From Porites lobata (Eukaryota > Cnidaria > Anthozoa > Scleractinia > Poritidae), in the NCBI GenBank assembly GCA_942486035.1, contig CALNXK010000016.1, positions 2,572,501 through 2,636,500 on the forward strand: a DNA stretch of 64,000 bases, written 5' to 3'. The notes below the pieces were generated by a model. That model saw only the letters and a program-made list of their open reading frames with translations. It did not search any database and was not told the origin of the DNA. Positions 36,297 through 50,000 of the stretch are shown here, piece after piece. The position numbers were made by a program, and so were the translations under genes. The number at the start of each line of letters is the position of its first letter. Positions within the stretch are counted from its first letter, which is position 1.

Positions 36297-38930
36297 GATT
36301 TTAAAATCCTTTTACTTTCTTAGCCTCTTCCGCTTGCCTCACCGATGTAACTTTGGGTAGCTAATTCCAGGCTTTAAGATAGTTGGAAGCTGAAGCAAAT
36401 CCCACTACTTCCCAGAAGGGTAGGTAATTCATATATGATTTATATTATTATGTACCTAAACTTACCTATTATATCCATTTATATATTATTATTATACTAT
36501 AATACACCTATACACCCCTATACATCACCATACACCCCTAAACATCACCATACACCCCTATACAACACCATACACCCCCATACATCACCTTATGTATAGT
36601 ACAATAATAAAAGGTATGTTTAGGTACATAATAATAATCATATATGAAGTACCTACCCCCAGAAGCTGCTTGGGTTTGCGGCAACACACTTCTTCCTTCA
36701 ACCTTCCAGGGCAAAACTCTTGTAATATGCTTCTCAACTTAAAACTTTTTCCAGTCCGTTAAATGACGGGTTTTGCGTGAGAAAGGTGCCGACTAAAAGA
36801 ACCAGCTATAGTTTTCAGCTGAGTTTTCTTTACGAGGTGTTTGTGCATTAACAGGAATCAGCTGGGGAAAAGCCTTGTACCAGAATAATTTAAAGAATAT
36901 TGCATTCTTTTTTACATTTTTCAAGGGCTAAAGATGTAATTTATAGTCCAAAGAAAATTTCTCATGGGAGTCCGAGAAAATGAATGTCAAATTTCACAAG
37001 AGTTGTGAAAACACAGGTAACGTTCTGAAAATTTCATGTGTAAGATCAAGAGAGAATGAGCTATCATTCTCTCTTGGTAAGATGTAATTTTGTGAAATTT
37101 GACATTCATTTTCTCGGGCTGTCGTAAGAAATTTTATTTGGTGTTATTCGCCTGACTAATTACAATATGCTTTAAATTATTCTGGTACAAGGCTTTCGTC
37201 TACAAAAAATTAAAATTACTTAATTTCCTGGTGGATTACGTCTTAAAGTGTTTTCCCTAAGTAATCATTCTCAGTTTCCCACCTTTTCTCGCTGTCTTAG
37301 GTCATTATTTTCCTGTAAACGGCGTTGTCATAGGCGTACGGGCCGGGGGGGCGAGGGGGGCTGCAGCCCCCCCAAATTTTGGGCAACTCAGATTTTTTGA
37401 GCAGCAAGAGAAAATTTGGGCAAAGCTATTTTTTAAAGACGTTTCCGTGTTTTTTTATTAGTTTAAAGAGACAAATATTTTCTATTTTAATCTGAAAAAA
37501 AAATCCTGAAGTCAGCGTAATAATCCAGTTATATTACATTCTCTCGAGACACTCACAGTGGTTGCTGAGCACGTGATGAGTTTCTGGTTATAGCGAAGGG
37601 TATCATTTGTTGATTTACATATTTAAAGTTTTTTATCGTTGAGCACTGTCCTGCACTGCACTGACTGGAATGGGCTCTTTCCAGTCGTGAATTGATTAGA
37701 ATAAGCTTCCGCATATATTTCTAGAATCATCTCCGCCCGTAGAACAGTGTATGGCAGAGAGCATCAGCAACAGTGGGTGTGAAAATGAAGAAGTGGCTGA
37801 CGAGTATTCGACTCGAATTACGAGAAGAATATTTTTTTGTTTAATAATCTATCAAGCAATAATTTATTAAAGTAAACCGAAATGTTTACAAAACCGCTAA
37901 CAAGAGCGCCTCGATACATACTGATGAAATGGAATCCTTCTCTCTAGCGATCGGCCGGAGCTATCTCCATGACATTTTACACACGTTTTTAAAACGATTG
38001 AAGCTACTATGAGGTGAAATTACATGTCAAAAGAGATTCGTTTTCTACAGATAACGGCCAAACATCAAGATTTTTTTAGCATATTTCTAAAACTTCATCC
38101 CAAAATATCCCGATAACTCTTTTATAGATTCCGTTTTAACTTCACGAACATCGAGGCGACTATTGGAGAAAAAAAGTTGCTGTGAAGATTTTTGTAGGAA
38201 CAGTTCCCAGTGCCAAGAAATATTGCTGCAAGTAAAATAGACAATGGCATCATTTCGTTGCTATGACAACTCCGATGTCATTAAAACCCTATGATAAATT
38301 TTCATCTATATCTAATAAAACTATGGTAGCAATTTTTCCAAATGTTTGTCTATGGCGACGTAGTTATGCTCAAAATTGGGAGGTATTGACCCTGAAAAAC
38401 TGTTACAGTATCGAGCCACCTTCATATGCCAGTACGGCCTACGTTGTTGCATCGTATGGCCCTCGTTTCTTTTCTACTGTTTCGTAAAAATTTGGGCAAC
38501 TTGCGAGAATTTTTGGGCAAATAGTTTACCGCCCCCTGGCCAAAAATTGCCCGTACGCCTATGGGCGTTGTAGCTCCTAATACTGAATAACGCCACTAAG
38601 AGGCAAAAGTACTGGGCAAGATTCATTGTAAAGCCTCAAGATGAGAGCTGTATGTGCGCCTTCATTTTAACAGTTTAAGTTTAGGTGTCCAAGAACTCAT
38701 AAAATTCATTTAAAAAATTTGGGGAGGGTGGATTGCCCGGAACATCCCCAGGATCCACACTGGAAATTGGGTCCTGCTATTAGTCATAACCAACCACTTC
38801 TTTTCGGACCAAATTTTTCAAAAGAGTTGGTGATAGAAACGAAAGGTTTAGTAAGCGTGGCCTAAATAAGTAAAAAATGTAATTGAATTATAGCTTGCCT
38901 GACTGGTTTAGCCGGCACTTTTTTTTACAG

Positions 38931-39406
38931 GTGATGAGTCATACCGAGCCATCTTGAATACCGACATCCTCTGTAACTTTGATTTCGTGAAAGCCAATAT
39001 ATCACAGCAAACCTACCAAGTAGCTGATGCAAGGTCCCCGGAACTGTTCCACGGTTCTGAAACAGAGCCACACCCAAATCTTCCATCAGGTCATATCCCA
39101 CATGCTATTAACTTTCCTTACACCAAGTGTCTGAATCCTGAAACAAAACTCATGAAAACTCCTGACGAGCTAAAGAAATTGTTCCAAGACGCAGGAATTG
39201 ATCTTGACAAACCCCTGATTGTATCCTGTGGATCTGGGATTACAGCATGTGTGGTAGCCTTCGCTTCACATCTTTGTGGAAAGACGGACACCATAGTGTA
39301 TGATGGCTCATGGGAGGAGTGGCGTCAGCGGGCTTCTTCCGATTTGATTGAAAAAGATGAAAAACAGGCTTCGAGTAGCATTTACCAAGAGAGAAAAAAG
39401 GGTTAA
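38931..39406 (+). CDS. MPST: MPST copy 2, third copy of the catalytic last exon
   Basis: As for the second copy, with acceptor tttttttacag (one base differs in the pyrimidine tract). It is the only copy followed by non-duplicated 3' flank, where AATAAA occurs at 39704-39709 about 300 nt after the stop. It may therefore be the original 3' end of the gene, with the two upstream exons skipped in mature RNA (inference). Confidence 0.85.
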
Positions 39407-39510
39407 GATTTTAAAATGCTTTTACTTTCTTAGCCTCTTCCGCTTGCCTCACCGATGTAACTTTGGGTAGCTAATTCCAGGCTTTAAGATAGTTGGAAGC
39501 TGAAGCAAAT

Positions 39511-40950
39511 CGAGAAAACTTACGCGAAAACCCTGTGGGGGCTGGGGAGAGACGGGGCTGAGAGCCAAGCGAGCTAGTCGGCACAGGCTAATTTGACTGT
39601 GTTGAATACGCCTCAAGTTTAAATAGCACTTAAATGTTAGTTTCAGATTCTCTGTACCTGTGCCTGTGTAGCACGAGGATTTTGAGAGTGAGGGGATATC
39701 GGGAATAAAGGCACGCAAGAACGCGAGAATCAAAGAAAGTTCCCTCCTCCCTTGCACGCCCTTTATGTTTTTGCACTTCTTAACTTCTCCTTTCCCCTTT
39801 CTTTCCAAATCCAGCCACGCAGGTCAGGTCTTCTGCAGCGGTACCAACGGTAACTGTAGAGGACAGCAAACAAATAAGCTACGTAATGTGGATCCACAAC
39901 CGGGAGAGATCTCATTGACAAACATAACCTTAGTGTGATTGCAACGCTGATTGTACAACGCACTAAAATAAGCTTGTAAGATATAAACAAGACACCGACC
40001 TTGGCGCTCATATTGAGAGATCGCAGCTCGCTCGCTCTCCAGTTGCCTTCAGGCGCGGATCAGAAAATTCGGAAAGGGGTGGCCGGGACACTTGCCCAGC
40101 TATGTAGATACTTTTTATTTTTTCTGAGAATTCTATAAAAATAATACAAAATTTCAAAGAAAAAAGGGTGGCTGAGCCCCCCTCGGCCCACCCTTAAATC
40201 CGCAATTGGCCTTACTTAAACAAGTAAACTGAATGCACAGAGTGTTCAAAAACCTCTTTTCATGCAATTTATTCAATTTTCAATGTAGTTTTAGACTTCC
40301 TTTAAGTAAAACGTGATCATATTTACAAAAAAAATGCTTCTTATTCTTTTGGCATAAGAATGGGACGTTTCACTCAGTGTACTACTCATCACTTTCTACA
40401 TCTCACGCTTTTACAATACGGTCAATATGATTTTACATTATTGTACAAAGCTGTCTTTACGTATGTTCCAGAGAAGTCACAACAGAAAACCCAAAATCAA
40501 GACCGACCCGAGTAGACAGGTACTCAAGGTTTACGGTCAAGTCTCTCGAAACCAGAGTTATGTCGCCCGCAATTTTTAGTCAAGTCGCCCGAAAATTTAT
40601 CGAGCTTAGCAACATCCTCACATTTTCATCTCGCTTGTTTCGTTTCATTAAATCTTTAAGAACAAGCTGATGTATTACTCATTTGACGTGCTTGTTTCGT
40701 TTCATCAAGGCTAAAAGAACGAGATATATTACATACACTCTTTATTAAAATTTCGGGCGAGATGACTTTCGGGCGACTTGACAGGTTACCGCAGTCATAG
40801 TCCATTGTAGAGAGTGTCAACCCATTATATAGGTTAAATAATGTCTAAAGAATGACAGAGATCAAATCTAGCTGTCTGCTAAAAGAAAGTTCAGTGACTA
40901 TACATAATAGTAAGAAAGGTAACTTTGATTACTATCTCCTTTTAACATAT
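39511..40950. other. Intergenic region between MPST copy 2 and FBXO21
   Basis: The two genes converge here. 40050-40210 holds a diverged repeat with gcgcggatc / aaatccgc-like ends. About 40536-40781 is a foldback repeat with gtcaagtcgcccgaaa ends in opposite orientation. No gene is seen; the frames at 39449-40011 have no recognisable motif. Confidence 0.5.
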
Positions 40951-43900
40951 TTATGGATCCTCCGCATTGAACACATCCTCGGGGTATTCTTGCTGAAGGC
41001 TTTCATTGGGTATGTACCGTGTCCCTGTAAAACCTTTGAAGTACTTTCCCAGTTCTGGATGTGGATTAAACGGCTGCTGGGGGTCTTCTCTCAAGTTCGC
41101 TGCAAGCGAAAGAAATGGATGGCATTTAAAGTGCTGCTGCGTGGAACAGTCTTTTCTGTTCAACCTTCAATGCCGCACTGTCGCGAGAAAAGTTGCTAAC
41201 AAAAACGCGCGTGCAATGCTCCTTCGCAACAAATGTTCTTTACAACAAAACATTTTCGTAAAAGGTACAAAGAAAAACTTTAAAGGATATTAATCTCCAA
41301 AAACTTTAAAGGATATTAATCTCCACGCTTAAGCCTGGTGCGAGCATTGTTCCCCTGTCTAAACAACATGCATAGGGGAATTTCTGTACGACAAAAAGGA
41401 CATTCGATGAAAGCGAGAAAATTTCTTCCTGTGCGGGGAGCGACGGAAAGATGAACTGATAAAATTTATTTCACTAGCAGATGTATCGAACTAATACACA
41501 AAGTCGTTCTCGCAATATATGTATGCAGGCGTTACTAACGGAGGAGAAGGCTGATCACTCACTACTCCTTTTAATTACAAAGAACACTCGTAAGTTCGGT
41601 CAGTGTTTTAAAAGCTCGTGAATACTTTGGGAACTATGAGAAGATTAGTCTTAGGTCAAATTGGCTGTTATCTGAAGATCGGGGGGCAGTCTTTCGTTTG
41701 TTTACAAAAGAGAAGAAAACTGAGCCGAGTTAGCTTTCGCAAAGATTTCTGGGATTATCATGGGGATGCGCCAATCAGCTGTGGACCAATTTACTTTCCC
41801 TGTCCTTAGTAACAGTCCCATAAGTCTTTGCGAAAGTTAACTCCACTCAGTTTCCTTTTCGTTTCTTAAGTGGCGAAAAAAGCAAATGACTTACTATGTG
41901 CAGCATATCTTCTAGAGCCATCATCCCCAAGCACGTTGTAAAATGGCTGGTTCCGACCACCAGGAGAGTTATCCACACCCATTTGTCGAATCCATAACTC
42001 GTCCATTTTACAAACAGGATCCCAACCGTATATGACACAGCCATAATTGTACCTGAATAAACAGCATACAAGGCATTGTATGTAACTACTAAGGGCTTCG
42101 ACTGGCAAAATTTTTGTGTTTTGGAGTGGTGCTTAAGGTGGTCGCACATGGTAGTTGTACTGTAGAATGGCAAATAAAAATCCAAAACATTAAGCATTGC
42201 TCAATAATAACGTAGTTGAACTAGTCAGTATTTAAGTAATTGTGAAACCACTCGGTACTTTCGACTTGATAAAAATGTGGTGACGCCTTCAACAACGTGC
42301 CTTCATACTTACAACTTGTGCCTCATAACCATTCCAACTTTAAAACCAACTTCTGAATGTCTTGGATCAGACCTCAACTTCTGAAATAAAAAGGCAAGGA
42401 GGACAAGACAAAAAGATGCTTAAGTAGTCTACAACAGATATCGCCAACTTGCTGTATGCGTTTAAGCAAAAGTAATAAATTACGCATTGTTATTATTGGC
42501 CATTTTAAGGTTCCGCATGAGACTGGGTCAATGTTGTATCGAAATGCACCATGGAACTGTGCAGGGACGAATTTTGACCCAGTCGCATTTGGAACCACCA
42601 ACCAGTAATGATGTGATGGCGACGTTATCTTTAATGACACTCTTGAAAGAAGGCTTCACCAAAGACTTAAATCAGGCGGATTACAAAACTTCTCGACGTG
42701 ACTAGGCTCGATTTCCGCCGTCTCCCGGGTCCGGGCTTTGATCCTCCCCGAAGAGGGGGATGAGTGCGGGCTCATTTTCCCGAACAGCGGCTGGTAATCG
42801 AGCCTACGACGTGACTAACATGAAAAAAACACCTCTCTAAAAAATGTCTACGCCGTCCTGACGCTACAACGCCTCTTTGAAATTAACTTGGAACCAGTCC
42901 TTCCGCGGCGTGAGGCTTAGTCCTCGCGCGGCTTACATGCAAATTTTGAGCGAAACAAAGAAAAATCAAATGTCAATGAAAAATTAGAAAAAAATACAAA
43001 ACAAATGAGAGGCGATGACGTCCCCAAAACAGCCCCATTGTGAAGTTCGTCACAACACCGACCTAGCTTCACGAGCGAAATACGTCGCGATACATGATCA
43101 GTAATCGGTTGAAGAAAGCTCCTTCATAAAGCGGGATTGTAACAGAGTTACGAAATTAGCAACCAGCAAACAAAATTCTAGAAGACTTGCGGTTAAGTAA
43201 TGTAGGTATTGTATTGTGTAAAAAACGTCTAAGCTATACAAAGACGAAGAAGGAGCGATAGGCGTCCCAAAAATCGAATCAATAACCCAGGTATCCTGCG
43301 TAGTGGGAGTACATGGGAACATGATAACATTAGAACAGGACGTTTGCATTTCTTTTCTATCCCTCCCCCTTTGCTGCTGCCACGCACGGGGGTAGATAGA
43401 AACGAAAGAAAAGGACGTTTGCATTTCTTTCCCACCCCTTCCCTCCACAGGCAGGGTAACCCCCATGTTGCGCGCTCATCGCACTGACTACCATAAATCT
43501 GGAGAGGCAAACTAAAAATGACTCGAAAAAAATCTTGGCATACACATACAGGCTGTGGGGTATCATCTGCTTGATCCTGTTCAGCTTTCTTTTGCTTGGC
43601 TCGTTCAAGCATATCCCTGGCTGTGGTACTTCCGCCTCCTTGTAACATCTCCAAGCTGACAATTGCCTATGAAAATATATCTTTTTGTTTATAATCGGGA
43701 TTAAGGACTAACTAAAAACTCAGCCTCAATGAACCTGAATACATGACACTTAATGCTTTAGTAGTCAAGTCACTCGGAAGCTACGGGCGAGTCAAGTAAT
43801 TTTTTTGAGCTTGTAAGGGTAAAATATCCACCAGAAACCTAGGCTACTCTTTCTAGTACTGGCCATAAAATACGGGAAGAAAAACTGGATTTCTGTTGCT

Positions 43901-46900
43901 CATGTCTTCTTGAACAAGGGGGGATCTACTCAAACTAAGTTCAATATATTACAGTCTGTTTGAGCCTGTCTAGGCGACACAATATTCACATGAACTACTA
44001 TATACTGTATTAAATTCAAAAATACTGAATAAACATTTCCGCTTTCAGTACCTCGTCCAAGTCAACTCCCAAATGTAGCTGTATTCTTGCCACAAGTAAT
44101 CTGCTACTTTCATCAGAGGGGTCCAGAAGAAGTGCAAGATTCAATGAGGAATGCAGACCCTTCAACCTTACAAAAACGTACAAATAATTGTATTGCTTGT
44201 TATTCCTTCTCGTCCCAGATTCACTAATGTTTTTTCCCATTTGTAACTCACTAAACGAAATCTTAAGCAGGGAAAAGCAAAATATAACCTTTATGACAGT
44301 ATTTTTCCTTGTGACGGATTCCAGGTACTGGATTTTGGATTTCTTGTCAGTCGAACTTGGATACTGGATTCTACTGAATCCTTAGCCGGATTCCGGATTC
44401 CTTGAGCTAGATTCCGGATTCCAAAGCCCGGGATTCTGGAATCCACGAACAAAACTTTCCCGGATTCAGGAATCCGATTTACCTTACTTGGGGCGAAAAC
44501 TATATCTTCAATTTTTTTCTACAATTTTCAGGTTTGGTATTCTCCTGACTGAAGAGGTAAATACAGACTTAAACTAACTCCATTTAAACTTAAGAAATAT
44601 TTTTCCCAAGAGTTGATTTCACACAAAAACAAATTTTCCGTTGTCAGTCTGTTACCCTTTACTGTCAAACTCAGAAAACCGTGAACACATGAAAAATTTC
44701 AGGAATGTTGATTGTATACTGACTGATTTCTCGCAACACAAGAACATTCCATAAACATTTCTAGTGTTCAAAGTTTTGTGAGTTTCACAATAACAAACGT
44801 TTGGATTCTGAAAAGTGGAAATTCTCAAAGCAAAGTGCAGCCCTGATAGCTGTTATTGTGATCTATAGTGTCTCCTTGTGGCTCAGTTGTGTATCTTGAT
44901 AATGACTCAGCGTTATAAGCTCTCACCCATTGTCTTGTGGATCTCCTGCTCTGTAGCTGTTGACGATATTAGCCACCATGCGAATAAATACCTGGAAAAA
45001 ACAATAAATCAACAAATATCAATGGCTTACTTCCATTCCGTGAGCGCCAATAGAACGTGTAGACTACGAGTAGTCCACATTTTTCCTCAGGGATAGTAGA
45101 GCGAGCGAAACGCGAGCGCGCGTTAAAATCACCCCACGAGAAAAGGCGACACGCGCTATAGAACGTGTGTTAAAATGATTAAGCTTCCTATTCTTCTCTG
45201 TTTGATTTTTCGGTAAGACACTTTGCTCGTTCCTCGATAATTATGTTAAACACTCTTAGAGCACGCTCTGTTCTGTGTTTGATTATCACGTTACACGACA
45301 ACAATCATAGCGCGCTCTGATTTACGTTTGATTTGTTAGACGCTGTAATAGCCAGTTCAAATCTATTGTTTAGTTTCGTTAGTTACTCTTATATTAAGTG
45401 CTTCGCTCTGTGTTCGATTATTACGTTAGAAACTCTTGTGGCGCAGTTTGTTCGTTCATTGGTTGTTACGTTAGACACTCAAATAGCGCGCTATGTTGCA
45501 TGTTTGATTATTACCTTTAGACACTTATATAGCGCACTCCGTTATGCGTTTTTGATTGTTACGTTAGACACTTTCATAACGCGCTCTGTTATATGTTTGA
45601 TTGTTATGTTGGAATCTCCTATAGCACACTCCGTTTTGTGTTTGGTTGTTAGGTTAGACAGTCTTATAGCGCGCTCCATTGTGCGTTTGATTGTTACGTT
45701 CAGCTGTTACGTTCAACGCTCTTATAGCACGCTTCGTTGTTGCTTGTTTGTTACTCTAGAGACATTTTTATGGCGCGCTATATTGTATGTTTGTTATGTT
45801 AGACACTGATAGCGCTCTATGTCCTATTGTTTGATTGTTACGCTAGAAGCTTTCATAGCGCGCTCCGTTTTGTATTTGGTTATTACGTTAGACACCCTTA
45901 TGGCGCGCTATGATTCATTTTTAGTTGTGACGTTAGACACCCGTTAGGGCACTAAACTCCTACGCCTGCCTGCGTGGCAGGCGTTAAAAGGGGAAGAGGA
46001 AGGGGGAATTTGGGCGCGCGCGAGGGAGAAAGAAAAGGAACCCCTCCCCTCCTCCCTCCTCCCTCGCGCGTGGTCTCGCGCCTTAATTCCCTTCCCCTTC
46101 ACTTTCGAACGCCTGCTACTCAGGCTATTGTTATGGTAGACACTCACTTATAGTCCGCTCTGTTCGATATTTCACTTTTACGTTAGACACTTTCACAGCG
46201 CGCTCTGTTCGATGTTAGATACTCTTACAGCGCGCTCTATTCTATGTTAAACTGTTACGTAAGATAATCTTATAGCGCGCTCTGTTCGATGTTTGACGGT
46301 TACGTTAGACAATCTTATAGCGCGCTCTGTTCGATGTTTGACTGTTACGTTAGACAATCTTACAGCGCGCTCTGTTCGATGTTTGACTGTTACGTTAGAC
46401 AATCTTACAGCGCGCTCTGTTCGATGTTTGATTGTTACGTTAGACACTCGTGCAGCGCGCTCTGGTCTGCGCCTGAATGATACCTTATCTACTGTTATAA
46501 AGGCACACTGAAGGCACTCTGTTTATAGCAAGCCTTGTCATATGTTTGACTGTGACAGAAGAAACTCTCACAGTGCAGCTATTGTATGTTTGATTTGTAC
46601 GATATCCTTCTGCTAGAGCAAGCACTGTCGCCAGGTTTGACTCTCTTATAGCTGCAGCGGGATCTTCTTTTGCGTTTGATACTTAGCGTGTAACCACAGC
46701 TTTTTTCAAATTGGTTGCTGTCATAACCCCCGGGGGGGCACTTTAGGAATTTCTGGGTGGGGATGTGCCGCTGGGACCCTGGAACCCTTGACCTATACCA
46801 GAGCTAGTTCAGCTGAATTTTGCTACCCTATACTAGAGTAAACTTTCAAAATCCCCCTATCCTAGAGTAGCTGTTTCCCCAGTCTAGATAAAATCTTCAA

Positions 46901-46930
46901 CCAACTGATCAGTTTCCTGAAAAATGATAC

Positions 46931-46963
<33 letters not shown>

Positions 46964-47018
46964 ACCTATCCTAGAGTAAACTGCTTGAAAACCATACCCT
47001 TCACAGCGGCACATACCC

Positions 47019-47050
<32 letters not shown>

Positions 47051-50000
47051 GGGTCATAACCTTGTCTGCTACACAGCCTTTTTACTGTCGTCACGCAACG
47101 TTGCGTGACGACACTAAAACGGCTGTAGCAGACTAGTAAGTTATAACCTTATGAATTTTCTTGTTTCAAGTTTGTGGAGTTTGACTAAAACTACATTCAT
47201 CAAGCTTTCAACTGCTACGATAACGCACAGTTTTTAGCCTCAAACACTGGAGAAACACAGACTAATGTTTCGTAGAATACCAGCAGTCAGGCAGTTGAGT
47301 TACAATTTCTATCGTTAATCTGTTTATTACCTGTTTGGGCGTGGCTTTGATAAAAGCGCTTTTTCGCAAGGAGGAATTATCCAGAGAGGGTGGTAAAATC
47401 AACTCAATACACTGTCCCTCTGAGAGAAGTCTTCCTCCATTAAAGCAGTCTATGTACTTATACGCTGTGGACTGATCTACCCTTTCAAAAAAAAAAAACT
47501 GTTAGCAACTCTTTCACTCCTAGCCTGTGTACAGGGTAGGAGGGAAGGAGCAAGTCTACACAGGCTATTTCACTCCCACAGGTGAAAAGTCAATGAAAAT
47601 ATTTCATCACAAATTCCAAACTTATGTCATTTTTGTGGGTTTGTTAATGAAGTTATCTAAATAAGAATGTTATGTTAATGATTTATTATCATCGGATAGA
47701 AGGTTCATTGTCGTGGCAGCTCATATACCCCAAGACGATAAAAGCTACAAAAAGCTAGACCCTATAACATGACTGTAAAAAAATAGTACATTAATAATTC
47801 CTGAAGAAGTTTCATTTTTTCAAATGTGATAAAATACATGTAAGGTTTAGCCCCAATTTTCTCAACAGTCCAAAGAGTATTGGAAGAATGACTGGAGGAA
47901 TGAACAGATAAAGAGAAAAATTTTAGATCATTCACTAAACTAATAGCTTGTGTTTTATCATCTCTAAGACACTCTGCTGTACCTTGTGTTTTAAACTTTA
48001 ATAAAACCCCTCTAGCTGCTTATTAAATGACACCTATAAGGAGTTACAATCATCACCTATCAAATCTCCCAAGCCAAGAGAAGTTCTAAGCAGTTCCAGT
48101 GGCAGTTTTAAAATTGTTATTCACGGAAATGACTGTGATATGGGATTAAATAATACTGTAAATGTTCATGTCACATACTCTGGGTCCAAGTTTGTTCTCC
48201 ATCGTAGCAAAAAGTGGCTGGGAAAATTTACCTAACATTTAAAAATAAGAAGGAGAAGAAGAACTGTTAATTAGCAGTGTTGCAATAGAGGGTATTCTCT
48301 TTACATTGAGTTATTGAAGGACATATTGAACAATTTTTCTGAAAACTTGTGAAGTATTTATTTACATCAGTTTGCATTTATGCTCATTTATTTGCTTGAT
48401 ATTCAGGAAACTTAGAAACAAGATACAGCTGTGGCAATAATTGCCATAAGAGTTCAACCTCATTCTATAGATGAGTAATTATAACAGCATTTGAGGGTGC
48501 TACTTACTCACGTAAAAATGCAAACAAAGTTACTGCTACTGAAAACTTTTCAAAACTCACAGGCTCTAATTTAACTCCAAGTCGTCTTGCTACTCCAGCA
48601 AATAGGACTGACAGCGTGATTGGGTTGCCTGTGCGATTCTTTAACACCTTGATAAACGAAAAAATTATGTTAACTAAATGTTGAGAAATTTGTTATCACA
48701 CTAAATGGAATACTGATAAAGGGAGCTGATAGAAGCTTACTCATCACAAAATAATGATTTAGGAAAATTATGAGAGTTTTTGATTGATATACAGGAAAAT
48801 AATTAACATTGGGGATACAAGTAACCTGCAAGTACAGCTGCCTCTAATTACTCACTGCAAGAGGCCTTTCTGGAGAGACAGCTATATTCAAAGGACCACC
48901 TTTTTTCTTAGAGATAGGCTGGTTTTATTTCACTGTCCATCTTAACCTACTAAGACAAAGGTGAATTACACAAAAGCAACCAAATAGAAATGGATAGAGC
49001 TGCATGTTTTGGTTATACAGAGAGTTGTTCCCCTACAGAGACACAGCCCAGGCAAAATGCTTTACAACAGCAAGCAGGATAGAGCGTTTTCACATGACAT
49101 CACGGCAGCCATAATGATGTCCCAATTAAAACAATGAAATGACAGCCATGACAGTGTTGCAAAACAGTCCTGTGGGGGTTGCATGCACTATATTCTTATT
49201 TGAACGCTTCCTTTTACTCCAAATTAGATTTGCATAGATGCTGTCCACATGAGTGAAAATGCTCCATACCAAGAGTAGCAGGTGGCAAAGGCCAAAACGT
49301 GAGTATTTTTTCAGTGATGAGAAGGTGGCAAATATTTCCCTGGAAGTGGCCAAAATGTTGGCTGCCGGCTGATTTTGACTGGACTGGGAGTCAAAAATTC
49401 ATTTAAAACGTAAGACCATATATACCTGATGTAGCATTGAGTTTTCCTTTTTATAGTAATCGTTAACATTTCCTTTAAACTGCAGCTGTTGGTATAATAC
49501 TTGCTTAAGACAGTCTATTATTCTCAAACATGCAGCAGGGTGTGTAACTGCTGGAGCTGACTCTTCAGTGCTTATAGACATCCTTTCTTCTGGAGCAGTT
49601 GTCAAAACAGTCTCTCCCCTGGTAAGATTTCCCCCAAGACTATCCTGCACCATCTTTGCTATCTCATCAAGTTCGGCAAAAGTGCTATTTTCATCAATTT
49701 CCTCCTCATTAAGTATCCATCTTGCAATTAACATGGCACCTATAACAAAGGGAAGAGCTGCTAAGAAAGTTTAGCTGGAACATGATGGTCCCAGTGAGAG
49801 TAGTCCTGAATGGGACTGCTGTTGACAGTGACTGACGTTTCAACAACCAGTGTGTAATCATCTTGAGAGTCAAAGTGAGCTGTATCATGTCAAGGGGTGG
49901 TATTAACCCTGGTTATTGACATAATTGATTAATTAAGTCACGATGTAATAAGTCTAATAATAGGCTGATTTAGCAACAGAACGGGAACGTCATTTGATGA

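Larger units (their letters stand above)
30171..39510. repeat. Three head-to-tail copies of a 3.11-kb segment
   Basis: Units are 30171-33288, 33289-36400 and 36401-39510 (3118, 3112 and 3110 bp). Each starts cccactacttcccagaagg and ends gctgaagcaaat. Each contains, in order, a GGTAGGTA MITE, a hairpin element, a hAT-like element, the rest of the MPST intron and the last exon. The units differ only by scattered single bases and small indels (for example gcctgcctgact in unit 1 against gcctgact; an at(a/g) change in the MITE of unit 2). The array is therefore very recent but not an exact copy. Confidence 0.95.

Noticed and set aside
30171..39510. CRISPR-like or prokaryotic repeat system
   Set aside because: The repeats are 3.1-kb segments with eukaryotic exons and splice sites; nothing prokaryotic is present.
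42690..42820. Possible tRNA-like or GC-rich RNA gene
   Set aside because: The GC-rich hairpin is fully explained as a 104-bp MITE with a 9-bp target duplication.
45333..46511. Long open frames (158, 72, 66 and 63 aa) with internal repeats
   Set aside because: They come from the 45-bp minisatellite, are open on both strands, and lie in an FBXO21 intron.
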